DNA of 64,000 bases, taken from positions 52,379,001-52,443,000 of the forward strand of contig BRKX01000007.1 in assembly GCA_026008535.1 (NCBI GenBank), given 5' to 3'. The stretch's first letter is position 1, and every line of letters begins with the position of its first letter. Shown here piece after piece: positions 43,533-54,852 of this stretch. This DNA is from Perilla frutescens (taxonomy: Eukaryota > Streptophyta > Magnoliopsida > Lamiales > Lamiaceae). The notes beneath the pieces were generated by a model, which did no database searches, had not been told where the DNA came from, and saw only the letters and a program-made list of their open reading frames with translations. The translations under genes and the position numbers were made by a program.

Positions 43533-46500
43533 GTTCATCTGAGGATACTAGTATGTTTATCATACCATGCATAATTGGAAGCAAGAAGATTGAAAATGCG
43601 ATGCTTGATCTTGGAGAATCCATAAACGTCATGCCCATGATGATTTATGAAGAACTGAATCTGGGACCACTTAAGAAAATAAGTGTGATCATTCAGTTGG
43701 CAGATAGGTCAAATGTCTATTCTAAAAGTTTAATAGAAGATGTTTTGGTGAAGGTGGGGGAATTAATTTTCCCGGCAGATTTCTATGTCTTGGACATGGG
43801 TAAACCGACACCAACTACTTCCGTTCTACTGCTAGGGAAGCCATTCATGAAAACTGCTCACACTAAGATCAATGTCAACAAGGGCACATTGACATGTGAG
43901 TTCGATAACCCGATAGTTATGTTCAACATTTTCGAAGCCATGAAGTATCCATAAGATCCCGAGTCAGTCAACTTCGTGAACCATTGCTATACCCAATCAG
44001 AAACCATTATGGGGCAAATGAACAATCAAAAACCCCTGAAATGGGCACTGCAAGTTGAATTAATTGACTGCGATACCCTCGACGTAGATAAAGACACCAG
44101 AAATGCTATCATAATGTTATACTTTCTGGAAGAATTACCGCATGGAGTGGTGGACTACAACTTACCCACCATGACTCAAACAGAAAGAATGTTGCCATCG
44201 GTGCAGACAGCATCGAAGCTAGAATTTAAAAATCTCCTGGACTACTTAAAATATGCCTATCTTAGGGAGAATAAGACATTGTTGATGATCATAAGCAAAG
44301 AACTGAGCCTTATTGAAGAAAACCGGCTGTTGAGATTGCTATGCCTATACACAGAAGTAATGTGATGGACTATGGCTGACATTAAGGGCATAAGCCTTAT
44401 AGTATGTATGCATGATTCTCTTGGAGGATGACGCAAAACCAGTACGGGACCCATAACACAAGTTGAACCCCGCCATGAATGAAGTAGTGCTGAAGGAGAT
44501 ACTCAAGTTACTGGACATGGGAATCATCTACCCTATTTTAGACAGCAAATGGGTAAGCCCGATTCATGTTGTGCCTAAGAAGTCAGGAATCCAGGTCGTG
44601 AAAAATGAAAGGAATGAGCTTGTGCCCACAAGGCTACAAACTGGGTGAAGAGTCTGCATAGACTATCGGAAGCTCAATACAGTCACAAGAAAGGATCACT
44701 TCTTATTGCCCTTCATAGATCAAATGCTGGGGAGATTGGTTGGAAACAAATTCTTTTATTTTCTTGATAGATATTCAGGCTACATGCAAATTGTAGTAGA
44801 TCAAGAAAACTAAGAGAAAACTACTTTCAATTACCCATTCGGCACATTTGCTTACCGGAGGATGCCTTTTGGGCTCTGCAATGCCCTTGGGAACTTTTCA
44901 AAGGTGCATGATGAGAATTTTCTCAGATCTTTTGGAGAAATGTATCGAAGTGTTCATGGACGATTTCACAGTCTATGGGGATTCATTCGACGCATGTCTT
45001 GATAACCTTGAAAGGGTGCTTAAAAGATGCTTAGATAAGTGCTTGGTGTTAAACTATGAAAAATGCCATTTCATAGTTCATAAAGGAATTGTTCTTAGGC
45101 ACGATGTTTCAGAGAGAGGCATCGAAGTGGACAAGGCTAAGATGGAGATCATCAAGAAGCTACCCTACCCTACCACGGTGAAGCAAATTTGAGGTTTTCT
45201 TGGGCACGCCGGGTTCTATCTGTGATTCATTCAAGATTTTACAAAGATCGCTCAACCGATCACTCATTTTTTGCAAAATGATGTGCCCTTCATCTTTGAC
45301 GAAGCATGTAAGGAAGCTTTTAACACCTTGAAAAAGAAGTTGGTCATGGCACCTATCATCCAATCTCCAAACTGGGGCATGTTATTCGAAATAATGTGCG
45401 ATGTCAGTGGATATGCTGAGGGCGCAGTGCTTGGACAAAGGTGAGGAAAAGAAAGTCATGCCATACACTATGCCTCCAAGACATTGAACCATGCCCAAGC
45501 CAACTACACCACAACTGAAAAAGAGCTGTTGGTAGTAGTGTTTTTCTTTGAAAAATTTCGATCCTATTTGCTCAGAGCTAAGAGTGTGGTCTACACCGAT
45601 CACTCTACATTGAAGCACCTACTTGTGAAGAAGGAATCAAAGTTAAGGCTCATTCGATGGATACTACTGCTACAAGAATTTGATTGGGAGATCAAGGACA
45701 AAAGTGGAGCTCAAAATCAAATGGCTGATCATTTGAGTAGAGTACTCAATGAGGAAAAAGACGTGGTGCCCATCGAGGAGTCTTTCCCAGATGAGTATCT
45801 ATTCAACCTCAAGGGCACTGCACCTTGGTACGCTGACTTGGTCAATTTCATGATCTCTATAGAATTACCAACTAGAATCTCAACCTACCAAATGAACAAA
45901 ATTAGAAGTAAGAGTCAATACTATGTATGGGACAAGCCCATACTAAGAAGAAGGTATACAGACCAAATCATTCGACGTTGCGTGCCCACAGAAGAAACCA
46001 AGAGTATTCTTGAACACTGTTATTCTAAAGCATGTGGAGGGCACTTTGGTGCGAAAAGAACTGCAAAGAAGATCCTTTGTTGCAATTTCTTTTGGCCCTC
46101 GCTTCACAAAGATGCTTATGAAGTGTGCAGATGATGCCCATACTGTCAGATAACTGGAATCATTTCCAAACGCAATGAAATGCCCATGATACCTATCATG
46201 CCGGTAGAAGTTTTTGACATTTGGAGAATTGACTTTATGGGTCCCTTGACCAAATCCAATGGACATCAATACATAGTCCTTGATGTGGAATATGTGTTGA
46301 AATGGGTGAAAGTAAAAGCTACTACCACAAATGATGCCCGGGTGGTCAAGAAGTTCTTGAAGTCTAATGTGTTCAGCAGATTCAGTGTGCCTAAGGCACT
46401 GATAAGTGATCAATGATCTCATTCCTGCAATATGATCATCAAAAATTTGTTTAAAGAGTATGGAGTGAGACATAAAGTAACTACTGCATATCACCCACAG

Positions 46501-47121
46501 GCAAATGGGCAAGCTGAGATTTCCAATCGAGAAGTCAAGTCCATACTTCAGAAAGTCATAAACCCCAATAGCAAGAATTAGAGTTTTAAGCTGGAAGATG
46601 CCTTATGGGCATATCACACTATCTATAAAACCCCCATCGGGATGTCTCCCTTCCACCTTATTTATGGGAAGAATTATCACCTTCCGGTGGAAATTGAACA
46701 TAAGGTGTTTTGGGAAATTCAGAAGATGAACATGAAACTCGATAAAGCTGCAATTGAAAGGAAATTCCAACTTCAAGAGTTAGAAGAGATGAGGCTAGAG
46801 GTCTATGATAATGCAGTGCTCTACAAGGAAAGAGTGAAGAGAACCCATGACCACCTCATTCACCAGAAACAATTTGAGCGTGGACAAAAGGTTCTATTGT
46901 ATAGTTCCAGACTGAAGCTATTAGGAGGAGGACTCAAGTCCAAATGGTCTGGACCATATGAAATCCAGACCATGTGCCCAAATAGAGTAGTGGAATTAAT
47001 TGATTCAAGTACTGGAGAGACATTCAAAGTCAACGGTCAACGATTAAAGCATCTCAATGACCCAACAGTTTCATACATGAAGGCTCTCGGGCTCCAGCTC
47101 GTTGAGCCCACATACATGTGA
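43533..47121 (+). pseudogene. Athila-type Ty3/gypsy pol, second copy, 5'-truncated
   Basis: It begins abruptly inside the protease (SSEDTSMFIIPCIIGS) next to LTR-C; gag, primer site and 5' LTR are missing. Order: protease with DLGE in place of DLGA, reverse transcriptase with FMDDFTVYG, RNase H with TTEKELLVVVFFFEKF, integrase with KACGGHFGAKRT, DFMGPLTK, ISDQ followed by a stop, and QAEISNREVKSIL, ending at LVEPTYM. There are several stops (for example at about 44,364, 44,646 and 46,414) and at least two frame changes (44,365-44,463 and near 44,880). Closely similar in order and wording to the left Athila, but clearly more decayed. Opposite orientation to that copy. Confidence 0.88.
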
Positions 47122-47650
47122 TAAAAAGCCAACATCGTGCCCACGACAATAACTGAGGCGCTGTCTGGGAGGTAACCCAGGTTCTTTTTTATTTTTCTTG
47201 TAATTTATTTATTTCCTTTTAAGTGTTTATTCTTTACCATGTTACACTAGGAGTTGAATTTTACGGCTGTATTTTTTTTTTGAAGTATTTTAGGTAAGAA
47301 ATTTTGGTGAATTTTTCGTGGAAGGAAAGTATCAAATAAAACTGGACACTTTCTAAGTTCGAGGACACAAGGTAAAGCAAGATCGAGGATCTAGGGATAT
47401 GTCCACCCTCGAGGGCACAACACAAACCCTGAACAGAAAAACCCTAGAAGCCCAAAATTCATTTGACGGGCCTGTCACATCAATCCTAATTGAGTGGCTA
47501 GGGTTAATTGATATACTTAACTACTTCCCCTCTTCTCCCCAAAAATTCACTCGCCATTTTTTCACCCAAATTTTAAAAAAAAATTACAACTCTTTCTCTC
47601 TCCAAAACTCCCTCTCTTTCTCTCTCTCAACCACCCAAACCACAATCACC
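47122..47650 (+). other. Athila spacer after integrase
   Basis: Counterpart of 882-1,376: CACGACAATAACTGAGGCGC and GGGAGGTAACCCAG follow the integrase, then AT-rich spacer and a CT-rich leader (47,590-47,640). No independent gene is supported; the open frame starting at 47,399 covers leader sequence. Confidence 0.5.
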
Positions 47651-48227
47651 ATAGCCCCAAAAACTCACGCCTCCAAGTCTTCAAAGAAGAATATAGAGTT
47701 CACGCCCTCTATTTCTCCGGAAAGCACCAAAGACACCACCACCGATGCTGTTGCACCACCAAAGTTTTCCAGCACCGCCGCCATTGAAGTTCGACCCTCT
47801 ACCACCATGGAGTAACCTCCGTCGTCCGTTTCCACCCGCGAGTCCGAGAAGGCTGACAAGCCCTCTCTGAAGATGGTGAAGGAGACCACCGATGTGATTG
47901 ATGAGCACGAGGAGGCCATCATGCAGAAGGATGCCACACCAGAGCAGACCCCTAAGCCCTCTGCAATTGAGAGGTTGAAGAAGGTAAAGAAGAAGAAGAT
48001 CCCAGCCGCTAAAGCTTCACCGCAGTCCTTGAAGCGGAAGAAGCAGGCATCGCCGACAGTGTCTGTGGGGAAAGAAGTCGAGCAAGAGGCTGAGGAAGGA
48101 GAGAATAAGAGTAGTAGGGAATCTCATGCCAACAAGAGCCAGGATGACCTAACTCTTTCCCTGGTGAAGAAGGTTGCTGAGGGCACAACAAAGACACCCT
48201 CAGTAACTGCCAAGGGGAAGAGAAATG
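47651..48227 (+). pseudogene. Athila accessory ORF, second copy, broken
   Basis: The family position and composition match the ORF at 3-881. An ATA codon at 47,651 stands where the ancestral ATG probably was (IAPKTHASKSSKK). A TAA at 47,813-47,815 splits the frame. After 47,873 come Lys/Glu-rich stretches (IERLKKVKKKKIPAAKAS, EVEQEAEEGENKSS). It is cut at 48,227 by another LTR. No membrane segment or enzyme motif. Confidence 0.55.
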
Positions 48228-48604
48228 TGTTGGGGTTTTTTCGAATTGCACCGCACATGATCTATTTGGATGCCATTAATTCTAGCTCATGTAAATCATA
48301 ATTTTATGTGTGACATTAATTATCCTATGTTGAATAAACATGCAAGTCCAATTTCGAATCTATTGCAGCGGAAGAAAATAGAATCAATCAAAATCGGTAC
48401 TTACAAACTTTGTCGGATTGTTCACGGGATTAAAGGTCTAATCCCGTTGTTGATGGAGAACACATGGACAACAACTTCATTCTCCATGGTGTTCGAATTT
48501 TCACACCTCTAATATTCTACTTCTTGATCTTCTGTTGTATTCCCGGACCTTATCTAGATGCACGGTAGGCTGCAGACTGCTAAACGGTTCTGGAGAATCA
48601 TGTA
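48228..48604 (-). mobile_element. Copia LTR fragment (LTR-D)
   Basis: Starts TGTTGGGGTTTTTTCGAATT at 48,228. It matches LTR-A and LTR-B in order (AAATCATAATTTTATGT, GATTAAAGGTCTAATC, CTTCTGTTGTATTCCCGG) but is more diverged. Inserted after AAATG in the Athila accessory ORF. The rest is displaced by the hairpin at 48,608 and no end with a second AAATG was found. Confidence 0.7.
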
Positions 48605-48607
48605 GGT

Positions 48608-49141
48608 AATATTAAATTTCTAAAGTAGAAAAAAGGACAAGAACATCTATCTGTTCTTGTCCTTTTTTCTGCTTTGGAAATTTAATATAACCCACAAGAT
48701 TCTAACTGTCTATCTGGTAAATCCACATATAATCTTTAGCTTTTTTCAAGTACTATAAAATATGCTTTACCATAGACAAGTATTCCATATACGGTTCGAC
48801 TAAAATTCTTTTACTTTGCCAAATGACAAATTAAATGTTGATTTTTCATGTCTTGCATAACATTTCAAATGAAAAACACATTTAATGTACATAGGATATC
48901 AGTATGTACATTAAATGTGTTTTTCATTTGAAATGTTATCCAAGAAATGAAAAATTGACATTTAATTTGTCATTTGACAAAGTAAAAGAATTTTAGTCTA
49001 ACCGTGTATGTAATACTTGTCTATGGTAAAGCATATTTTATAGTACCTGAAAAGGGCTAAAGATTATATGTGGATTTACCAGATAGACAGTTAGAATCCT
49101 GTGGGTTATATTAAATTTCCAAAGCAGAAAAAGGACAAGAA
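48608..49141. repeat. Long hairpin element (240-bp arms)
   Basis: Left arm 48,654-48,893 and right arm 48,903-49,141 are inverted copies around a 9-bp centre GGATATCAG, about 93-95% matching by eye. Examples: AATTAAATGTTGATTTTTCATG versus CATTTCAATTTTTC-type complement, GACAAGTATT versus AATACTTGTC. The terminal 36 bp (TTCTTGTCC...GGAAATTTAATATAA) has a third, inverted copy at 48,608-48,643, making a smaller stem-loop at the left end. No coding frame. It could be a MITE-like foldback element; no target duplication could be settled. Confidence 0.85.
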
Positions 49142-49696
49142 TAAGTTGAACTCTAGTTATCTATTTATCATGGGAGTTAGAGTTATAACCGTAAAGGTTA
49201 TATAACTCAGTGACTTTTTGATGAGCTTAAGCAGTAGTGCCTATTTACGTGAAGTGTTAGGTACAATTTATTGTGTAAACACTTGTGCACTTGAAATTTT
49301 GAAGGAGTACGAGTTTATAAGTCAAGTAAACATATGGAAAGTACCGCATTATACGAGTAGTCGTATATATAGGGGTTTTTGTAATTACCAAGATTGTATT
49401 TGTAGACTTCCCAGTTAAATCCTCATAAAATGAATGGATTGCATATCCATTTCATTTGGATTGTGGAAGTAGTGGGAATTGAATGCATGGTAAAACAAGG
49501 CAAGACTTCAAGTATGATTGCCCAGTTAATTTTCTCATAGAATAAATGAATTGTGGGCTACATATTCATATTATTCGAGCATATGAGGAAATGGGAGTCG
49601 GATACTTAGAAAGCAACGCAAAGCTTTAAGTGTAAGTGGGAGAATTGATAGACACTAGTATACTTAAAAGCAATGCTTTGAGTATAAGTGGGAGAT
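49142..49696 (+). mobile_element. Copia 3' internal end with polypurine tract
   Basis: Fragment of a copia internal region, ending with AAGTGGGAGAT at 49,686-49,696, the polypurine tract before LTR-E. A near copy of the tract (AAGTGGGAGAA) lies at about 49,635. The first 60 bp may still be LTR-D. Coding remnants are too decayed to name. Confidence 0.5.
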
Positions 49697-50103
49697 TGTT
49701 GGGATTGTATACTAAAAGCATGTCTTTTAAGTATATAATTATTTCCCTCAAATTATGAATGGGAATAACTTTCACAAATTTTGTATTTATTTTATGTAAT
49801 AAATAACGCAAATCGTCCTATACTTAATATTGTAGATAATATGGTGTGTGGAATGCACACAGAAGATCATATTATCGGTTCCTTATAAAGTATGAGAAGT
49901 GTTCACAACCTAGATGAAGTTAGACGAATTATTGGTATAGTTGTAGTATGATTTGGGATTAGTCTATCTTGGCTATGGAATCATACTAGTGCACTTTTGT
50001 AGTGTATTGAACTGGATCGCAGTGAGATAATTCTTATGGACTGACAACACGTAAGAATATAAATCTCAGATACTCATATTTCTTAATCCTTATATAATAG
50101 TAG
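49697..50103 (+). mobile_element. Copia LTR start (LTR-E), truncated
   Basis: Begins TGTTGGGATTGTATACTAAA after a polypurine tract. It parallels the start of the LTR-A/C family (GTAGATAATATGGTGTGTGG, TAGTGTATTGAACTGGATCG) but is a distinct subfamily. It is cut at 50,103 by the copia-2 LTR, so copia-2 inserted into it. Confidence 0.7.
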
Positions 50104-53044
50104 TGTTGGGAAAAATTATCCAGATGACCCAACTGGTGGTTTTGATGAAATGTCAAAACATATGGAAAAGCTATTTGAAAAACTGCAGGTTATTCAGATT
50201 GGAAGTTGAAGCAATGACTAAATAAGACTTCAAATCTCAGCTCAGCTGAAGCTAAAATACAATCACCTTGAAGCATGGTCAACCAACTTAAAAGGATGTT
50301 GCATCCGGACCAGTCAAAGATCCACTCTTCAAAGCTCATGGAAAGCTGTGATAGGAAGAGACTGGAAAGTGTCAACAGATGAGTAAGCCATCAGTCCAGC
50401 TGAAAGCCAAGAGAAACTGATGAGGAAAGAGTAATCTTGAAAGCTCAAGACCAAACTGAACTGACCAAGATCAGTCAATTGGGAGAAGAAAGCTCAATTG
50501 AAAGCCGACTGGAGACTAGAGTTGAAGGCTCTAAAGCCCAGCTGCTGAAAGCTAAGGCAACTGATACAAGGCACTCCAGGACTGAAGCATAAGACAACTG
50601 AGGAACTGCCAACTGGACAATTTCAGAGTTGAAAGCCGAGACAGCTGAGACCCCATCAGCTGAAGTCCAGAACTGATAGCCGTAATAACTGCTCTCCGAC
50701 AAGCAGTTATTAGAGAATCTTGACATGCAATCGCAGGAAGATCCTGACGATCTTGGAGTAGAGGCCATTAAATTCAACGGCTAAGTTCATTCATGCTTCA
50801 ACAACTACAAGCATTAAACCGTCACTAGTGGAATCAACTAATCCTCCAATCTCAACAGTCGCTAAAGATGACTCATTTATATAAGAGAGTGAATCTCATT
50901 CAAACACAAGACTTTTCACGCACAAAACTAACTCTTGCTATTTTGCAGAACGAGCTCTTCTTTCTCCCTCCCCATAGCTCAAAGCTTAAATCTCTTAAGT
51001 GCGAAAATTCCTAACTGAGAAGGCGTGCTTCAAGTCTTAAGCAAGCAGTTTGCTGACGCAGAATTCCAGCCAGAGGAATGCTTCTCAGTTCAGTTCTTCA
51101 AAGATCAACCATCTAGCTCAAAGTTGAATGAGTACTCCAGGTTGATAACAGATTCAAGACTGCCTTCTTGAAGATCGAGAGAGATCTAAAATCTTGTAAA
51201 GACGGGCAATAGTACCTAAAGTCTCAGTGAGTAGTTGGGACTAGTAAATGTGAGCTGTGGACCCAAAAACCGGCTAAGGAGGGGCGTGTACCGACGGGTC
51301 CGTTCTTCTGAGACAACAATAGTTGGAAAGGAGGTTGCGCAATGATGATTCAAACCCGGAGTTGCACATTAGAGGTCCAATTACAAGGTTACGAGCTAAG
51401 CATCTACAAGGCTACTTGCAAGTTTATGTTCGAAGGAAGCTAGAGGAAGAGTTGGACGTGCATTGCAGCCCCAAGGTAATTACATTGTTGACTTGTGAAG
51501 ATGATGATCAAGAGTTGAAGAATAATACATGAAGAAGAAGAGAAAAAGTGCACGTGTGCATGTGCATGAAAAGCCGACGTGAATTGAATGCACACAAGGA
51601 GTTGATTTTCGGCCCTTAGTCCAATTAATTAAGGGTTTATTTTTATCTAGACTATAGTATTTATTTAATTAATTCGGACTATAGTTTAGGTCAGTTTTTA
51701 TTTAATATTTTTATGTAATTTTCGTCCTCTTTTGTTTAGGCTTGACTAGAATTGCATTTAAGGCAATTTCCTATCTTGAATAGAATTCTAGTTTAGGTAT
51801 TTTTTTAGTATAGTTAGAGATCCTTTTTGGATCAGTTTTTTAGGCCTTTTTCTTCATTATTTTCGTGCCTTATTAACCCTATAAATAGGGGAACCATGTC
51901 ACATTGATACTTTAGACATTATTGATTAAATTTGCTCTTGCATTCAATTTGTGTCTCAACCGTTTAAAGCTTTTGATTATTTTCTGTCAAAAATCATCAT
52001 TCTTGAAGCCTAGAAATTTCAAGTCTTATTTCAAGGGAATGTTCTAATTCACACGAGAAATTAGGGTGAACTTGTTATCCGAAGAACAACTTGAAGATTC
52101 ATTTTCATCGTACAAGATACGCCGGGGATTAATCGGGTTGTAATTCAACACACAACCATTAACTCCATCATCATCGACGTCTTCCAACCTTTCATCAATG
52201 TCCGCAACTTTCCCAAGTCGCCAAGTTCAGATCGTGTGTCGATCATTCATCGTTCGAGTCCAATTCAAGATCCGTTCATCATAAACCGTAAGCCCTTCTC
52301 ATCGTTATCATATCCTATCTACTCCTAACCATTCTTCACCATAATTCACAACCTAAAATACCACTCCTTCCCAGCCATATTATCATCCCAAATTAGCCCT
52401 CACATTGTTGGATTTTGTGTATTAATTTTGTGTCATCGTCTAGGTATCGTATTTAGGTCTAGATTCATTTGATGTTTGTTTTCGAGTGTCTATTCATTAA
52501 AATTAGTTTATTTTTGATATATTTGAGTCTTAGAGTAGGATTGAGTCCTTCCATATTTGACGTGTTCTTTCCTAGAAGTCTTCCGCGCGTCCTCGTATCC
52601 TGTACAAATTATCCGGGTTACATCACTCGGTTTAAAGGGTGCCATTTTCAGGTCCAATAGGATTCTTCACTGTGTAACTATAATAAAGAAACTTTACACT
52701 TACATAGTGGATTGCTCTTCTGCGGAAGGAAGAGAGGATGTAAAAGTAGGAAGCTTCGAACCTCTATAAATCTTGTGTGTGCTGTACTTTATGCTCTAAG
52801 TTTTTGCATGTTTCTAAACTGCACACTATAAGCACACAAGCTGTACTGACTTCAAGCTATCAGTCTTAACTGATCAACTCATAAGCTAAGCTCTTGTCAA
52901 ACTCTCTCTTACTCAACTGATCAGTGCACAGATAAATTGTCTAAAGTGAGTCAGGGCCCTATATATTCCGCAATCAGTTTAAAGTTTTTGAGTCAGTTTA
53001 TTCACCCCCCTCTAAACTGACATATACTCACACCGGGACTAACA
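50104..53044 (+). mobile_element. 5' LTR of copia-2 (Sirevirus-like), with an insertion
   Basis: Starts TGTTGGGAAAAATTATCC and ends CACCGGGACTAACA, directly before a tRNA-Met primer site. A TATA box (TATATAAG, about 50,878-50,885) marks the promoter. The 2.94-kb length includes foreign DNA of about 1.4 kb (roughly 51,246-52,655), so the native LTR is about 1.5 kb. It is rich in the word AACTGA/TCAGTT. The left flank is AGTAG; the right copy lies beyond the window. Confidence 0.8.
51246..52655 (+). mobile_element. Gypsy 3' end plus LTR-like fragment inside the copia-2 LTR
   Basis: At 51,323-51,532 a short frame contains RGPITRLRAKHLQGYLQVYV, a peptide typical of the tail of Ty3/gypsy polyproteins. 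The DNA after it looks like an LTR, with a TATA box (CCTATAAATAGGGG, about 51,888-51,901) followed by a transcription-start-like region. The boundaries are estimates from where the copia LTR sequence stops and resumes (GTGAGCTGTGGAC | GATTCTTCACTGTGTAAC). Target duplication not identified. Confidence 0.5.
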
Positions 53045-53046
53045 AG

Positions 53047-53058
53047 TGGTATCAGAGC
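53047..53058 (+). promoter_or_regulatory. Primer-binding site of copia-2
   Basis: TGGTATCAGAGC, complementary to initiator tRNA-Met, 2 bp after the LTR end ...ACTAACA. Confidence 0.92.
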
Positions 53059-53133
53059 AGTTGATTCTAAGGATCAGCCATTTCTGCAGATCATTTGAAT
53101 CAGTTCTGTTTATCTGTGCTAACGTTTCAAGCT

Positions 53134-54852
53134 ATGGGAAACTATAAGCTACTTCTCTTTTCAGTTGAGAATTATGACAATTGGAGCAGAAGGATGAAAG
53201 CTCATCTATGCTCAATCCACAAGAACATGTAGGAAGTCATTGAAGACGGTCTAATCATTATAATGATGAACAATGAAGCCCATGTTATGGATGTCAACCA
53301 ACCGGCCAGGATCCTAAAACCAACTCATCTTCTCACGGGTGAAGAGAAGAAGTTGAAGAACCTAGAGTTTGTTGCTCAAGCAGTACTATTTCAAACTCTA
53401 GATGAGGATCGCATGAAAGACATGAAGAACTGCAGAACAACAAAGGAGATTTGGGACTTGCTAGTCGATTTGTGCAATGAGTCCGAAGCCATCAAAGGAA
53501 ACAAGCTCCAGCTAGCAGTAGACAAGTATGAGTCTTTCAAAATGCAGTCGGAAGAAACCATCTCGAGCCTAGAAATAAGATTTCTTGGCATAATAAGCGA
53601 GATGAACAATCTAGGAAAAAACTATCCCAATAGTGAGATGAACTCAAAAGTTCTTGACAATCTCACAGACGAGTGGGATATGAAAGTAATTGCTATTAAA
53701 GAGTCAAGGGACTTAAATAGCATTACACCCAGAGAATTGTTTGGATCTCTCAAGGCTCATGAATACAACCTGAACCAGAAGAGAGAAGCATCCACTTCTT
53801 CATCTCATGATGCTTCTTTCTATGCTGAAAGAAATCGGTTCAGAGAAGCCCATGGAAGAAATAACTTCTGACTAAGAGGCTCGCCTGCCAGAGAGAATCC
53901 AGGGGGATCGATGACTGGTCAAAGAAGGGAGTCAGCCGATAAAAAGAAAATCCTGACTGAAGATATAAATGAGCAAATCCAGTCAATAATAAGATTGCCG
54001 GAAAAGATAAGGAAAGTCAGAGATCAACAATCAGCTTAACCCCAAGCTGATGATGCTGCTAAAGGAGAAAGAAGCCAACAGCCAGCTGAACGATCAACTG
54101 AACAATTCAGGGTAGTTAACCGAAACATAGAGGAATGTTTCCATTGCCACAAGCAAGGGCACTACAGATATGAGTGTCCTGAGCTCCCTGAAGATAAGAA
54201 GGCCAAAGTGAAGAGAAGCTTCTTTAAGAGGAAAGTAATGATCGCTAATTCAGAAAATGCCGTGCTCGATGATTCAGACTACCCATCTGGAATCGACTCA
54301 GACGGATACAGCTCAGACAATGAAGCCCTACTTTGCCTCATGGCTGACAAGGATAAATAGGTTGATATGTCTGATTTCATAACCTCCTTCTATCACATAC
54401 ATGAAGTTTCGATCTCTAGGAATGAACTGGATGAACAGTTAAGAATCCTAGAAGATCAGTTAGCTTATGTATCAGGCATGCATATTGAACTGAAGAGTGA
54501 AAACGATGAGCTAAGAAGTAAAGTTGAAGAACTGAGCCGTGAAAATGAGAGACTGAAAATTCTGGAAGCTCAGTCAATTGATATGGATCAACTGAGGCTG
54601 AGAAATGCTGAACTGAAACCCGAGAATGAGCAGCTTAAGCTAGAAATCCTTGAAAAGAAGGAATTAACCTTCAAATTTAAGAAGGGATCCCAGACTCTAG
54701 ATGAAATTCTAAGTCATCAGAGAGTTGAAGCTGGGAGTCCAGGGCTGGGATATGGCATGTACACTGCCGCTAAGAAGGGCAAGGCAATAGCTCAAAGCTG
54801 TGAATCTAGAATCCTAAAAGGATTCACAAGACCAGCTATTCTCCCCAGTTGA
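53134..54852 (+). pseudogene. Copia-2 gag (Sirevirus-like), closed by stop codons
   Basis: ATG at 53,134 (MGNYKLLLFSVENYDNWSRR). The whole region is in one frame but has stops at 53,230 (TAG after NM), 53,869 (TGA), 54,037 (TAA), 54,358 (TAG) and 54,850 (TGA). Domains: gag capsid region with RILKPTHLLTGEEKKLKNLE and KYESFKMQSEETISSLE; a CCHC zinc knuckle at 54,136-54,177; then a coiled coil around 54,460-54,690 (LKSENDELRSKVEELSREN). The stops fit single transitions from sense codons (for example CGA to TGA, CAA to TAA, TGG to TAG). About 85% similar by eye to the copia-1 copy. Not translatable as it stands. Confidence 0.88.

Noticed and set aside
49142..50103. LTR-D and LTR-E as the two LTRs of one element
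   Set aside because: They lie in opposite orientation and are different subfamilies, so they come from separate insertions.
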